A DNA stretch of 5,813 bases. It comes from Acidobacteriota bacterium. GTDB taxonomy: Bacteria; Acidobacteriota; Blastocatellia; Pyrinomonadales; Pyrinomonadaceae. How positions within the stretch are numbered: the stretch's first letter is position 1; the number at the start of each line of letters is the position of its first letter. Below are positions 1-5,813 of the stretch, one piece after another. The position numbers were made by a program, and so were the translations under genes. The notes beneath the pieces are model-generated. The model had not been told where the DNA came from. It saw only the letters and a list, made by a program, of their open reading frames with translations, and did not search any database. The stretch lies in the NCBI GenBank assembly GCA_013813755.1, contig JACCRD010000146.1, forward strand, positions 1-5,813. The letters are read 5' to 3'.

Positions 1-1036
1 GGGGCGAGGACGTGCCGCTTCCCTGAATTTCGTGAATTGCTACCGGCGTGGTGTTGATGACTGTAAAATCAAAAACGAAATCCTGCGCCATCTGGTTAGG
101 TGTTCCGTCCTGATCCATAACCTGGGCGGCAATGACGGTAACGGTGCAGACTTCGCCCTGCGTAAAGTCGGTTGTAGGATCAAGCGTATAAGTCGTTGCG
201 CCGCCGCTCAAAGTAAAAGTTTTAGTGCCGCTCCTCGCGCAACTAATTTGAAATGAACTGTTCGTGGCGGTGACTGCTTCACTGAATGTGACGCTGACGT
301 TCGCGTCCACAGCAATATTAACTCCGTTGTCAGCCGGAACGGTGCTGGCAACGGTTGGCGGATTGTCGACGGGCGGTCCGCCGGTGAATGTCTGTCCTGT
401 GTTGGGCGCGTTCTGCGTGTTCGCAATTGAATTAGCATTCCAGGTAAAGTTTCCGTAAGTTGTACCGCTGCCCTGCAATTGGAGAGAAGTTCCGGCGGCG
501 TTGGTGCCACTCTGCGAAACGCCAATGTCGGTACAAGTCAATCCATTGGCAGGACCGTCGGTTGCTGCAAAAGTACCTTCATAGCAGAGGAATTGGACAA
601 CTGTCCCATTGTTGACGAGGGCAACGCCGTCCGGAGCACCGTTTTGAATGCCGGGTGTTAGGACCGAAACGGTTCCATATCCACCTTGCTGTGAAGGTAT
701 CGTGGTAGGTAGAGCGAATGTTCCATAAGAGGCGCCGCCGTTTCCGTTATAGAGTACAATTGACCAGTTTGTAAGATTTGTTCCTGCGGGTCCGGCAACC
801 TCAACGAACTCCCCCATGTCAGTGCCAGTGACATCGTAGAGAATCTCATTGATAAAAATGGTTGATGAAGTTCCCGGCACGATCAGAGTTTTTGCTTCAG
901 TTGTTCCTGTGCCGAACGCATTATTCAGTAAAACGGGTTGGATGAAGAATGTTAATAATAAAGCAGCGGTGATCGTCGCCGCCAACATATGACGATAACA
1001 ATTTAGGTGACTGCGTGCGCAAAAATATTTTCTCAT
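1..1036 (-). CDS. Secreted lamin-tail/Ig-like protein, N-terminal part of a probable ExeM/NucH-like extracellular nuclease (partial)
   Basis: An open frame runs from an ATG at 1036-1034 to the left edge without a stop, giving 345 complete codons; the 3' end lies outside the window. Residues 1-16 are basic and 17-37 hydrophobic (AATITAALLLTFF), a signal peptide with likely cleavage near residue 40. Residues about 59-216 match a lamin-tail domain (LTD) of the secreted bacterial type: FINEILYD, GEFVEVAGPAG, WSIVLYNGNGG, NGAPDGVALV, ending FTWN...NTGQTF. Residues about 224-327 look like a Big_5 (SbsA-type) Ig-like domain: P.VASTVPADNGVNIAVDANVSVTF. in pattern, with FSEAV after it. The last visible residues, AIHEIQGSGTSSP (333-345), resemble the start of the OB-fold/nuclease region of ExeM/NucH extracellular endonucleases. 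The nuclease assignment is inferred from that motif and domain order; the catalytic domain is not visible. A role in degrading extracellular DNA would follow if it is present. The start is supported by a GAAGGG ribosome binding site 9 nt upstream. Cysteines 266 and 297 in the Ig-like domain could form a disulfide. It could instead be an LTD/Ig-like adhesin or surface protein. Confidence 0.85.
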   Translation of the reverse strand, partial: MRKYFCARSHLNCYRHMLAATITAALLLTFFIQPVLLNNAFGTGTTEAKTLIVPGTSSTIFINEILYDVTGTDMGEFVEVAGPAGTNLTNWSIVLYNGNGGASYGTFALPTTIPSQQGGYGTVSVLTPGIQNGAPDGVALVNNGTVVQFLCYEGTFAATDGPANGLTCTDIGVSQSGTNAAGTSLQLQGSGTTYGNFTWNANSIANTQNAPNTGQTFTGGPPVDNPPTVASTVPADNGVNIAVDANVSVTFSEAVTATNSSFQISCARSGTKTFTLSGGATTYTLDPTTDFTQGEVCTVTVIAAQVMDQDGTPNQMAQDFVFDFTVINTTPVAIHEIQGSGTSSP

Positions 1037-1045
1037 AATAAAAAG

Positions 1046-1051
1046 CCCTTC
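1046..1051 (-). promoter_or_regulatory. Ribosome binding site of the secreted LTD protein
   Basis: Read on the minus strand, GAAGGG lies 9 nt before the ATG at 1036. It contains AAGG of the Shine-Dalgarno consensus at normal spacing and favours this ATG over the in-frame Met at residue 17, which would remove the basic n-region of the signal peptide. It is the only clear Shine-Dalgarno-like site among the four visible gene starts. Confidence 0.5.
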
Positions 1052-1067
1052 AATTTTTTTTGATTTG

Positions 1068-1223
1068 AAATAAGTGTTAAATTTTGGTTTTTTTCGGCTA
1101 AAATATTCAATCGTAGTGAAATATAACCTCAGGAAGTCACTCGCCGCAAATATTGTAACAGTTCATCTAACAAAATAATACACGGTCAGATGCTAAGAAA
1201 TGGTTTTAAATAAGTTAAATTTT
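1068..1223. repeat. Imperfect direct repeat pair in the divergent intergenic region
   Basis: AAATAAGTGTTAAATTTT at 1068-1085 recurs as AAATAAGTTAAATTTT at 1208-1223, identical except for a 2-nt TG insertion, with copies 140 bp apart start to start. Both are followed by a [G/C]GTT context. The composition is nearly all A/T, so chance resemblance is a real possibility. If it is functional, paired sites flanking a divergent promoter region would suit a regulator or a nucleoid protein. Confidence 0.3.
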
Positions 1224-1333
1224 CGTTAAATAATTTATTTTTTTAAGATGTGTCAATAAAACAGTGGACGAAATCGAGCTATTTGTGCGGTTAATTTTAT
1301 TTCGCGGCGAAAATCTTTTAGAATATTTTAGTT

Positions 1334-2380
1334 ATGCCTGAACCACGCAATCTAATTTCGCAAGCCGAGCTAAAAAAACGGCTCCAAGCTGACACTGAAA
1401 AGCGTACTACCGTTTCGTTTTATCAATATCATCCGATTGAAAATCCGCTACAATTTCGTGATGAGCTTTATCAAAACTTTCTCAATCTCGGTGTTTTGGG
1501 AAGAGTTTATATTGCCTCCGAAGGAATTAACGCGCAGATCAGCGTCCCCGCGAAAAACTTTCAGATTTTCAAAGATTATTTATTTTCGATTGATTTTTTA
1601 AGTGACGCGCGGCTCAATATTGCGGTTGAAGACGACGGGAAATCATTCTGGGTTTTAAGCGTCAAAGTTCGCAAAAAGATTGTCGCCGACGGCATCGACG
1701 ATCCGAATTTTTCGATGCGGCTCAAAGGTGCTTATATCAATGCCGCCGAATTTAATGAGTTTGTCGCAAATCCCGAAACAATCGTGGTTGATATGCGAAA
1801 TTATTATGAATATGAAGTCGGGCATTTTGAAAACGCGCTCGAAATTTCGTCAGACACGTTTCGCGAACAATTACCGATGGCGGTGGAAATGCTTGCCGAA
1901 AAGAAGGATAAAAATATAATTATGTACTGCACCGGGGGAATTCGCTGCGAAAAGGCTAGTGCGTATCTTTTACACCACGGATTCGAAAAAGTTTTTCATC
2001 TCGAAGGCGGTATTATTGAGTATGTCCATCAGGTCAAAGAGAAGAATCTCGAAAATAAATTTAAGGGCAAAAATTTTGTTTTCGACAACCGACTCGGCGA
2101 ACAAATCAGCGGCGAAGTAATCAGTAATTGCCATCAGTGCGGCGAAAAAAGCGACACGCACCACAACTGTGAAAACGACGCGTGTCATTTACTGTTTATT
2201 CAATGCGAAATTTGTCGTGAAAAACTCGAAGGCTGCTGCTCAGAGGAATGCCGGACAATTAAACGTCTTCCTCTTGAAGAGCAAAAGCATCTGCGGCAAA
2301 CTCAGTCTGAGAAAACAGATTTATTTAATAACAGCCAAACAAAACTACGAACAAGATTTTTCGATGTGCGTGGCAAATAA
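1334..2380 (+). CDS. trhO: Oxygen-dependent tRNA uridine(34) hydroxylase TrhO (rhodanese family, YceA type)
   Basis: The 348-residue product closely resembles E. coli TrhO/YceA (350 residues) over its whole length, so the start at 1334 fits the family. TrhO hydroxylates uridine 34 of certain tRNAs to 5-hydroxyuridine using O2, the first step towards the cmo5U/mcmo5U wobble modification; it acts in the cytoplasm. Visible motifs are RTTVSFYQY (24-32), GRVYIASEGINAQISVP (56-72) in the N-terminal domain, DDGKSFWVL (100-108), the rhodanese core with MRNYYEYEVGHFENA (154-168), the active-site loop YCTGGIRCEKAS (198-209) with the presumed catalytic Cys199, and HLEGGIIEY (222-230). The C-terminal part is cysteine-rich (266, 269, 279, 284, 291, 294, 301, 302, 306), including CHQCG and GCCSEEC, consistent with metal binding. 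No key residue appears to be missing. There is no recognisable Shine-Dalgarno upstream. It stands alone: neither neighbour is a tRNA-modification gene. I see no terminator after it. Confidence 0.95.
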   Translation: MPEPRNLISQAELKKRLQADTEKRTTVSFYQYHPIENPLQFRDELYQNFLNLGVLGRVYIASEGINAQISVPAKNFQIFKDYLFSIDFLSDARLNIAVEDDGKSFWVLSVKVRKKIVADGIDDPNFSMRLKGAYINAAEFNEFVANPETIVVDMRNYYEYEVGHFENALEISSDTFREQLPMAVEMLAEKKDKNIIMYCTGGIRCEKASAYLLHHGFEKVFHLEGGIIEYVHQVKEKNLENKFKGKNFVFDNRLGEQISGEVISNCHQCGEKSDTHHNCENDACHLLFIQCEICREKLEGCCSEECRTIKRLPLEEQKHLRQTQSEKTDLFNNSQTKLRTRFFDVRGK

Positions 2381-2534
2381 GTATAATTTATTTGATTTCG
2401 CAAAGTAATACATGACCGCTGTCTTACTTCTCTGCAAATTTCAGTAATTTTTTCTTCAAAATTAATTTAATCGCTCGTTTATGATATTATTCGATTGTTA
2501 AATGTTATATATTTATTGGTTTTTTTGAAGAAGA
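2381..2534. other. Intergenic gap with A/T inverted repeat and possible promoter
   Basis: These 154 bp separate trhO from the protease gene. An inverted repeat, TAATTTT-TTCTTC-AAAATTA, lies at 2445-2464; its stem has only A-T pairs, so it is a poor terminator. A -10-like TATATT at 2508-2513, about 20 bp before the protease start, has no convincing -35 partner. The gap is long enough for the protease gene to have its own promoter, but I cannot place one firmly. Confidence 0.4.
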
Positions 2535-4208
2535 ATGGCAGTCGGTATTATTATTCACGTTTCGGTCGGCAGGGAAAAACGCACCGAATTATTTTCAGAA
2601 GAAGTCATTCGTTTTGGAACAAATGAAACGTGTGATTTGCAAATCCATTCTGAAAAAGTTTTTGCCACCGGAGTTTGGCTTGAACTGGAACGGGACAATA
2701 ATCTCTACCGGGTCATTAATTTTAACGAAAAAATCAGTTTAACGCTTAATAACAAACTTCTTCAACGATTTACGGTGATTCAGGACGGCGATACCATCGC
2801 TATTCCGGCAACCGACATTTCATTTTTGTTTTTTTCACTGACTTCAAAATCGTCGCTCATCACGACTAATCGTGAACAGCCGCACATTGCTCCGTTTATC
2901 GAATCGGCAGCGCTTGAATCCGCCTTTTCGCCAAAACGCGATGACGCGAAAGCTTTTTTGCGCGAATTTGTCCGCGAACTTTCACGCGAAATTTCGTGGG
3001 TGACAAAACTTATTGTTTTGGGAATTGTCATCGGCTCGATCAGCGGCATATTTTATCTCGGAATCGCATTTAACAAAGAGCTTCAAAAAAATCGACGGCA
3101 AGCCGAACAGCAGAACGAATTCGTCCGCCAGCTGCAGGAAAAAGTGGCGCAAACCAACAATCAAATCGGAGAACTTGACAAATCTAACAAAGATATTATC
3201 AAAACCGTTTCGCTCGCCCAAAATCTGCGTGTGCAATATGGCAATGGCGTGTGCCTGATTGTTGGCGTCTATGATTTGGTTGATCGCCGAAACGGCAAAG
3301 CGCTTCGTTACCCGGATCCGCAGAGTTTTCAGCCCGATCCGTATGAACCCGTTCCGCCCGTTTCAGAAGATTATCAGCCTGAACCCGCACAAATGGGTTT
3401 AACCACCGAGGGCACCGGAAGCCCTGTGGAATATGATTTTATCGGCACCGGTTTTCACGTCGGAAACGGTTACATTATTACGAATCGCCACGTCGTCCAG
3501 CCGTGGGAAGAAGACGATTTGGTTAAACAAATGATGAAGGACGCCAAGGGACGGGCGCGCGTTAAAAGATTGGTTATTTATTTTCCAAATTTGCCGCAGT
3601 CTATTCCGCTCAAAATTCGTCAGGTCGCCGCACGCGAAGATTTAGCGATTGCTTCGATTGATCCAAATTTTGTTTCTCCTGATTTTCCGGTGTTACCGAT
3701 GGAGACCGATTCGGAAGCCGCTTCGATTGGAAAAACCGTTGTGACGATGGGTTATCCGAACGGACCTGATCGGCTTCTGGCAATGGTTGACGATGCGGAA
3801 GCTAAATCAATAAATGCTAGATTTGGCGGATCAAGACAGTCTCTGATCAATTTTTTGGCACAGTCGCGTAAGATTCTTCCGCTGACCACGCAGGGCGCGA
3901 TCACTGATTTAGACGCAAGACGCATTGTCCACGACGCGAAAACTGCGGAAGGCGGTTCGGGCGCGCCGCTTTTTGGACAGACGGGAAAAGTTATCGGTGT
4001 TAATTTCGGAGTATTTACCGGCAGTAATGCCGCTAATATGGCGGTTCCGATCAGTTTTGCGATTGAACTGCTGCGCAAAGCCGGGTGGGTTTCGCTTGAA
4101 GAAATGAAGAACGAAGCCGAGAAACAAAATGCCGCATCCTCAAACACTGACTTAAACGCCTCATCGCGTCTGGCGGCAGTCCAGGGCATAGACAGTTCTT
4201 CAAAATAA
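2535..4208 (+). CDS. Membrane-anchored trypsin-like serine protease with N-terminal FHA-like domain
   Basis: The 557-residue product has four parts. Residues about 20-100 resemble an FHA domain (RFGTNETCDLQI at 26-37, LNNKLL and QDGDTIAI at 83-90), but the usual Arg after the Gly is Thr29 and no SxxH follows. Residues about 157-177 form one membrane span (LIVLGIVIGSISGIFYLGIAF), followed by a charged, Gln-rich probable coiled coil (180-225). A Pro/acidic linker (about 259-285) leads to a chymotrypsin-fold protease domain, 300-515. The likely catalytic triad is His319 in TNRHVV, Asp369 in REDLAIA and Ser475 in GGSGAP. The probable topology is FHA inside and protease in the periplasm, so the protein could link a cytoplasmic interaction to envelope proteolysis; that role is inferred. 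There is no PDZ domain, so it is not a standard DegP/DegS protein. About 40 low-complexity, Asn/Ser/Ala-rich residues end it. Purines GAAGAAG abut the ATG too closely for an ideal ribosome binding site, but the FHA-like domain begins soon after, which supports this start. Confidence 0.88.
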   Translation: MAVGIIIHVSVGREKRTELFSEEVIRFGTNETCDLQIHSEKVFATGVWLELERDNNLYRVINFNEKISLTLNNKLLQRFTVIQDGDTIAIPATDISFLFFSLTSKSSLITTNREQPHIAPFIESAALESAFSPKRDDAKAFLREFVRELSREISWVTKLIVLGIVIGSISGIFYLGIAFNKELQKNRRQAEQQNEFVRQLQEKVAQTNNQIGELDKSNKDIIKTVSLAQNLRVQYGNGVCLIVGVYDLVDRRNGKALRYPDPQSFQPDPYEPVPPVSEDYQPEPAQMGLTTEGTGSPVEYDFIGTGFHVGNGYIITNRHVVQPWEEDDLVKQMMKDAKGRARVKRLVIYFPNLPQSIPLKIRQVAAREDLAIASIDPNFVSPDFPVLPMETDSEAASIGKTVVTMGYPNGPDRLLAMVDDAEAKSINARFGGSRQSLINFLAQSRKILPLTTQGAITDLDARRIVHDAKTAEGGSGAPLFGQTGKVIGVNFGVFTGSNAANMAVPISFAIELLRKAGWVSLEEMKNEAEKQNAASSNTDLNASSRLAAVQGIDSSSK

Positions 4209-4217
4209 AACCTTTGC

Positions 4218-4270
4218 CTGCCGCTTGCGATAAATTGGCAGACGCTTCAATTTTTATTCGAGAAAAATTG
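4218..4270 (+). repeat. Two small inverted repeats in the protease-permease gap
   Basis: The 76-bp gap holds CTGCC (4218-4222) paired with GGCAG (4237-4241), a 5-bp stem with a 14-nt loop, and then a perfect 8-bp inverted repeat, CAATTTTT-ATTCGAG-AAAAATTG (4248-4270), ending 14 bp before the permease ATG. A T-run (4251-4255) follows the first stem at a distance, so the pair could act as a weak terminator or attenuator. The second stem has seven A-T pairs and one G-C pair and would be marginally stable in RNA; as DNA it could be an operator. No function can be assigned. Confidence 0.35.
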
Positions 4271-4284
4271 TAAAAAATCGAAAA

Positions 4285-5385
4285 ATGGATAATTTAGTTT
4301 TTTCAAATATGGCGCATCGTCCGGCACGTACAATCGTGAGCGTTCTGGGAATTTCAATCGGTGTTTTGCTGATTGTTTTTACCGTCGGGCTGACGAATGG
4401 AACAATGCGCGAAAGGGCGACCAGAGAGGCGAACGTCGGCGCGGAATTAATGTTTTGCCCGCCCGGAACGTTTTGTGTCAGCGGTTCGGGCTCGTTTCGC
4501 CTGCCTGTTTCTCTGAAAAGTGAATTAGAACAAATCGAAGGCGTCTCGGCGGCGATGCCGGTCGGTCAAATTTCGGTCAAAGCCGACACCAACACGGGAA
4601 GCCGGACGATTGACGGCATCGATTTCGATCAATACGCCGCACTTTCCGGTCTGCAAATTGTCGAAGGTCAAACCTTTACTCCAAATAGCGATGAAGCGAT
4701 TATTGACAGTGGTTTTCAGGCTCAAAAGAAACTCAAAATTGGCGACACGATTGATATTTGGGAGCGAAACTTTACCGTCGTCGGGATATACGAACCGGCG
4801 GGCGGCGCGAGGATTAAAATTTCCTTGCCGACAATGCAGCAACAACTCGGCAGCGAAGAAAAAGTTTCCGCATTTTTTATTAAAATTAAAGAAGGCTTGA
4901 CAACCGAACAAGTCGGGGACAATCTCCACAACAAATTTCCTGACAATCGAATTATTCCGTTCAAGGATTTAGAAGAATTTTATATGTCCGGGATGCCCGC
5001 GATCAATGTTTTTCTCGATGTCGTCGTTGGTGTCGCCGCCACAATCAGCGCGCTGGTGATTTTGCTGACAATGTACACAACTGTGACAGAGCGAACCAGA
5101 CAAATCGGAATTATGAAATCGCTCGGAATGGCTAACGCCTCAATCGCCTGGATTATTGCTCAGGAAGCGCTTCTGATTAGTTTTTTTGGAATTATAACCG
5201 GAATCGTTCTGACATTTGTTCTGCGATTTCTACTCACAAGAATTACGACTCTAGAAGTTGAAATCAGTCTAACGATAATCGTTATAACATTTGTTGTCGG
5301 ACTGATTGGCGGAGCTCTGGGCGCGCTCTATCCGGCGATGCGCGCGGCGCGCCTCGATGCGGTCGAAGCTCTAAGTTATGAGTAA
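4285..5385 (+). CDS. ABC transporter permease, MacB/FtsX family
   Basis: The 366-residue product has the architecture of MacB-like permeases. A first membrane span (about 15-36, after the NMAHRPART segment) is followed by a large periplasmic MacB_PCD-type domain (about 40-235), then three C-terminal spans (about 240-264, 288-315 and 327-350) of the FtsX domain. Typical motifs are TERTRQIGIMKSLG (268-281) in the cytoplasmic coupling loop and YPAMRAARLDAVEAL (349-363) at the C-terminus. Such subunits work as dimers with an ATPase in mechanotransmission-type transport, for example of antibiotics, lipoproteins or peptides across the envelope. No ATPase domain or gene and no membrane-fusion protein is in the window, so the substrate is unknown. 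Two close cysteines in the periplasmic part, C58 and C64, could form a disulfide. The length is near that of single-domain DevC/MacB-like permeases. The ATG at 4285 is the natural start because the first span begins soon after; no clear Shine-Dalgarno is visible. It is co-directional with the protease gene 76 bp upstream and convergent with the next gene, stop to stop, 9 bp away. Confidence 0.92.
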   Translation: MDNLVFSNMAHRPARTIVSVLGISIGVLLIVFTVGLTNGTMRERATREANVGAELMFCPPGTFCVSGSGSFRLPVSLKSELEQIEGVSAAMPVGQISVKADTNTGSRTIDGIDFDQYAALSGLQIVEGQTFTPNSDEAIIDSGFQAQKKLKIGDTIDIWERNFTVVGIYEPAGGARIKISLPTMQQQLGSEEKVSAFFIKIKEGLTTEQVGDNLHNKFPDNRIIPFKDLEEFYMSGMPAINVFLDVVVGVAATISALVILLTMYTTVTERTRQIGIMKSLGMANASIAWIIAQEALLISFFGIITGIVLTFVLRFLLTRITTLEVEISLTIIVITFVVGLIGGALGALYPAMRAARLDAVEALSYE

Positions 5386-5394
5386 ATTTTTGTT

Positions 5395-5813
5395 TTAATT
5401 TTGATGTTCGATTTTTGCAATCGGCTCATTTCTGGCGTTTATAACTGTTTGTTCCGCCATAAGCATTTTTTCGCCGGTCATAAAACCTTTTTCGTTTTCT
5501 GACGAATTTTCAGATTTGTTGTTTTGGCGCGGCAGAAGAAAAGTAACCAGCAATGCCAATGCCGAAAAACCTGCTCCTAGCCAGAAAACACGATTAACCG
5601 ACCCTGCCATTGCCGTTTGCAGAATTTCTAAAGTTTCGCTAGGAAGATCAGCTTTTGCCTGCGGGTCAATTAATGCATTCGGATTGCTGGCAAATTCCGC
5701 CGCGCTCTCGATTGTCAAATTGCTATTTCCGCTTTGGGCGACTTTTTTGAGTTCGGTTGCGAGTCCGGCGGTTAAAAATGCGCCCATTATCGCAACACCG
5801 AAGGCGCCGCCGA
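5395..5813 (-). CDS. DHA2-family MFS multidrug efflux permease (EmrB/QacA type), C-terminal part (partial)
   Basis: An open frame enters from the right edge and ends at a TAA (complement of 5395-5397), leaving 138 complete codons of the C-terminus; the true start lies outside. The Met at 5787 is internal, because the eight codons before it (GGAFGVAI) continue the protein. GGAFGVAIMGAFLTAG matches the penultimate membrane helix of 14-TM DHA2 proton-coupled drug transporters. It is followed by a loop of about 50 residues (roughly visible residues 25-70) with Asn/Asp/Leu-rich sequence, then a last helix (about 72-94, VFWLGAGFSALALLVTFLLP) and a polar cytoplasmic tail of about 44 residues. A long loop before the last helix is common in this family. 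The substrate cannot be predicted from this part. The gene is convergent with the ABC permease gene, and the T-rich 9-bp junction has no clear hairpin terminator. Confidence 0.88.
   Translation of the reverse strand, partial: GGAFGVAIMGAFLTAGLATELKKVAQSGNSNLTIESAAEFASNPNALIDPQAKADLPSETLEILQTAMAGSVNRVFWLGAGFSALALLVTFLLPRQNNKSENSSENEKGFMTGEKMLMAEQTVINARNEPIAKIEHQN

Larger units (their letters stand above)
1037..1333. other. Divergent AT-rich intergenic region
   Basis: These 297 bp separate the divergently transcribed secreted-protein gene and trhO and must hold the promoters of both, unless the transcripts start elsewhere. The region is rich in A/T runs and contains no credible coding frame or RNA gene that I can recognise. 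I could not find a -35/-10 pair good enough to call for either gene. It does contain an imperfect direct repeat (1068-1085 and 1208-1223), an A/T palindrome (1228-1240: AAATAA-T-TTATTT) and a small palindrome, TTTCGC-G-GCGAAA (1300-1312), 21 bp before the trhO start. No ribosome binding site is visible before trhO. Confidence 0.7.

Noticed and set aside
32..661. Short plus-strand open frames in the first 660 bp
   Set aside because: They lie opposite the continuous minus-strand LTD/Ig-like reading frame, which has strong domain motifs, a signal peptide and a ribosome binding site.
208..849. Short minus-strand open frames (208-525 and 658-849) within the secreted protein gene
   Set aside because: They are in other frames than the domain-bearing frame and show no motif.
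1228..1240. Palindrome AAATAA-T-TTATTT
   Set aside because: It is purely A/T in a region made mostly of A/T runs, so it is expected by chance and forms no stable hairpin.
3752..4189. A 145-codon minus-strand open frame inside the protease gene
   Set aside because: It is antisense to the catalytic-Ser half of a well-supported protease gene, and its translation has no recognisable domain or membrane pattern.
2535..4208. Assignment of the protease as DegP/DegS/HtrA
   Set aside because: The triad fits the same fold, but there is no C-terminal PDZ domain and the N-terminus carries an FHA-like domain and a coiled coil, so an HtrA name would mislead.
4525..4929. A 134-codon minus-strand open frame inside the permease gene
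   Set aside because: It lies antisense to the periplasmic domain of a clear MacB-type permease and its translation resembles no family I know.
5395..5787. The Met at 5787 as the start of a small independent minus-strand gene
   Set aside because: The frame is open upstream to the edge and the preceding codons (GGAFGVAI) complete a typical DHA2 transporter helix, so this is an internal Met.

Overview
The window is an ordinary-looking stretch of bacterial chromosome, somewhat AT-rich, with five protein genes of which two run off the edges. I see no rRNA, tRNA, CRISPR array, insertion sequence, phage gene or attachment site. The gene mix fits a Gram-negative, aerobic, probably environmental bacterium: an LTD/Ig-like secreted protein, an O2-dependent tRNA hydroxylase, an FHA-domain membrane protease, a MacB-type permease and a DHA2 efflux pump. 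Acidobacteriota (Blastocatellia/Pyrinomonadales-like) would be my guess, but it rests on general impression only and is low confidence.

Layout. Positions 1-1036 (minus strand) hold the first 345 codons of a large exported protein: signal peptide, lamin-tail domain, Big_5-type Ig-like domain, then the opening motif of an ExeM/NucH-like extracellular nuclease region, cut by the left edge. A 297-bp, very AT-rich divergent intergenic region follows. At 1334-2380 (plus) lies trhO, encoding the rhodanese-fold tRNA uridine-34 hydroxylase. After a 154-bp gap, 2535-4208 (plus) encodes a membrane-anchored serine protease with a degenerate FHA-like domain on its N-terminal side. After 76 bp, 4285-5385 (plus) encodes a MacB/FtsX-type ABC permease. 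Only 9 bp beyond its stop, and convergent with it, is the C-terminal end of a 14-TM DHA2 (EmrB/QacA-like) drug-efflux permease, cut by the right edge.

The genes do not form an obvious pathway. The three plus-strand genes are co-directional, but the gaps (154 and 76 bp) and the A/T-only inverted repeats in them leave it open whether they are co-transcribed. The common theme is the cell envelope: an exported probable nuclease, a signalling-type membrane protease, an ABC export or lipoprotein-type permease and a multidrug pump; trhO is the cytoplasmic exception. Of the four genes whose start is visible, only the minus-strand secreted protein has a clear purine-rich ribosome binding site at normal spacing.

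I found no convincing undescribed multi-gene system. The item most worth following is the FHA-like/transmembrane/coiled-coil/trypsin-like protease, whose FHA module appears to lack the canonical phosphothreonine-binding residues.
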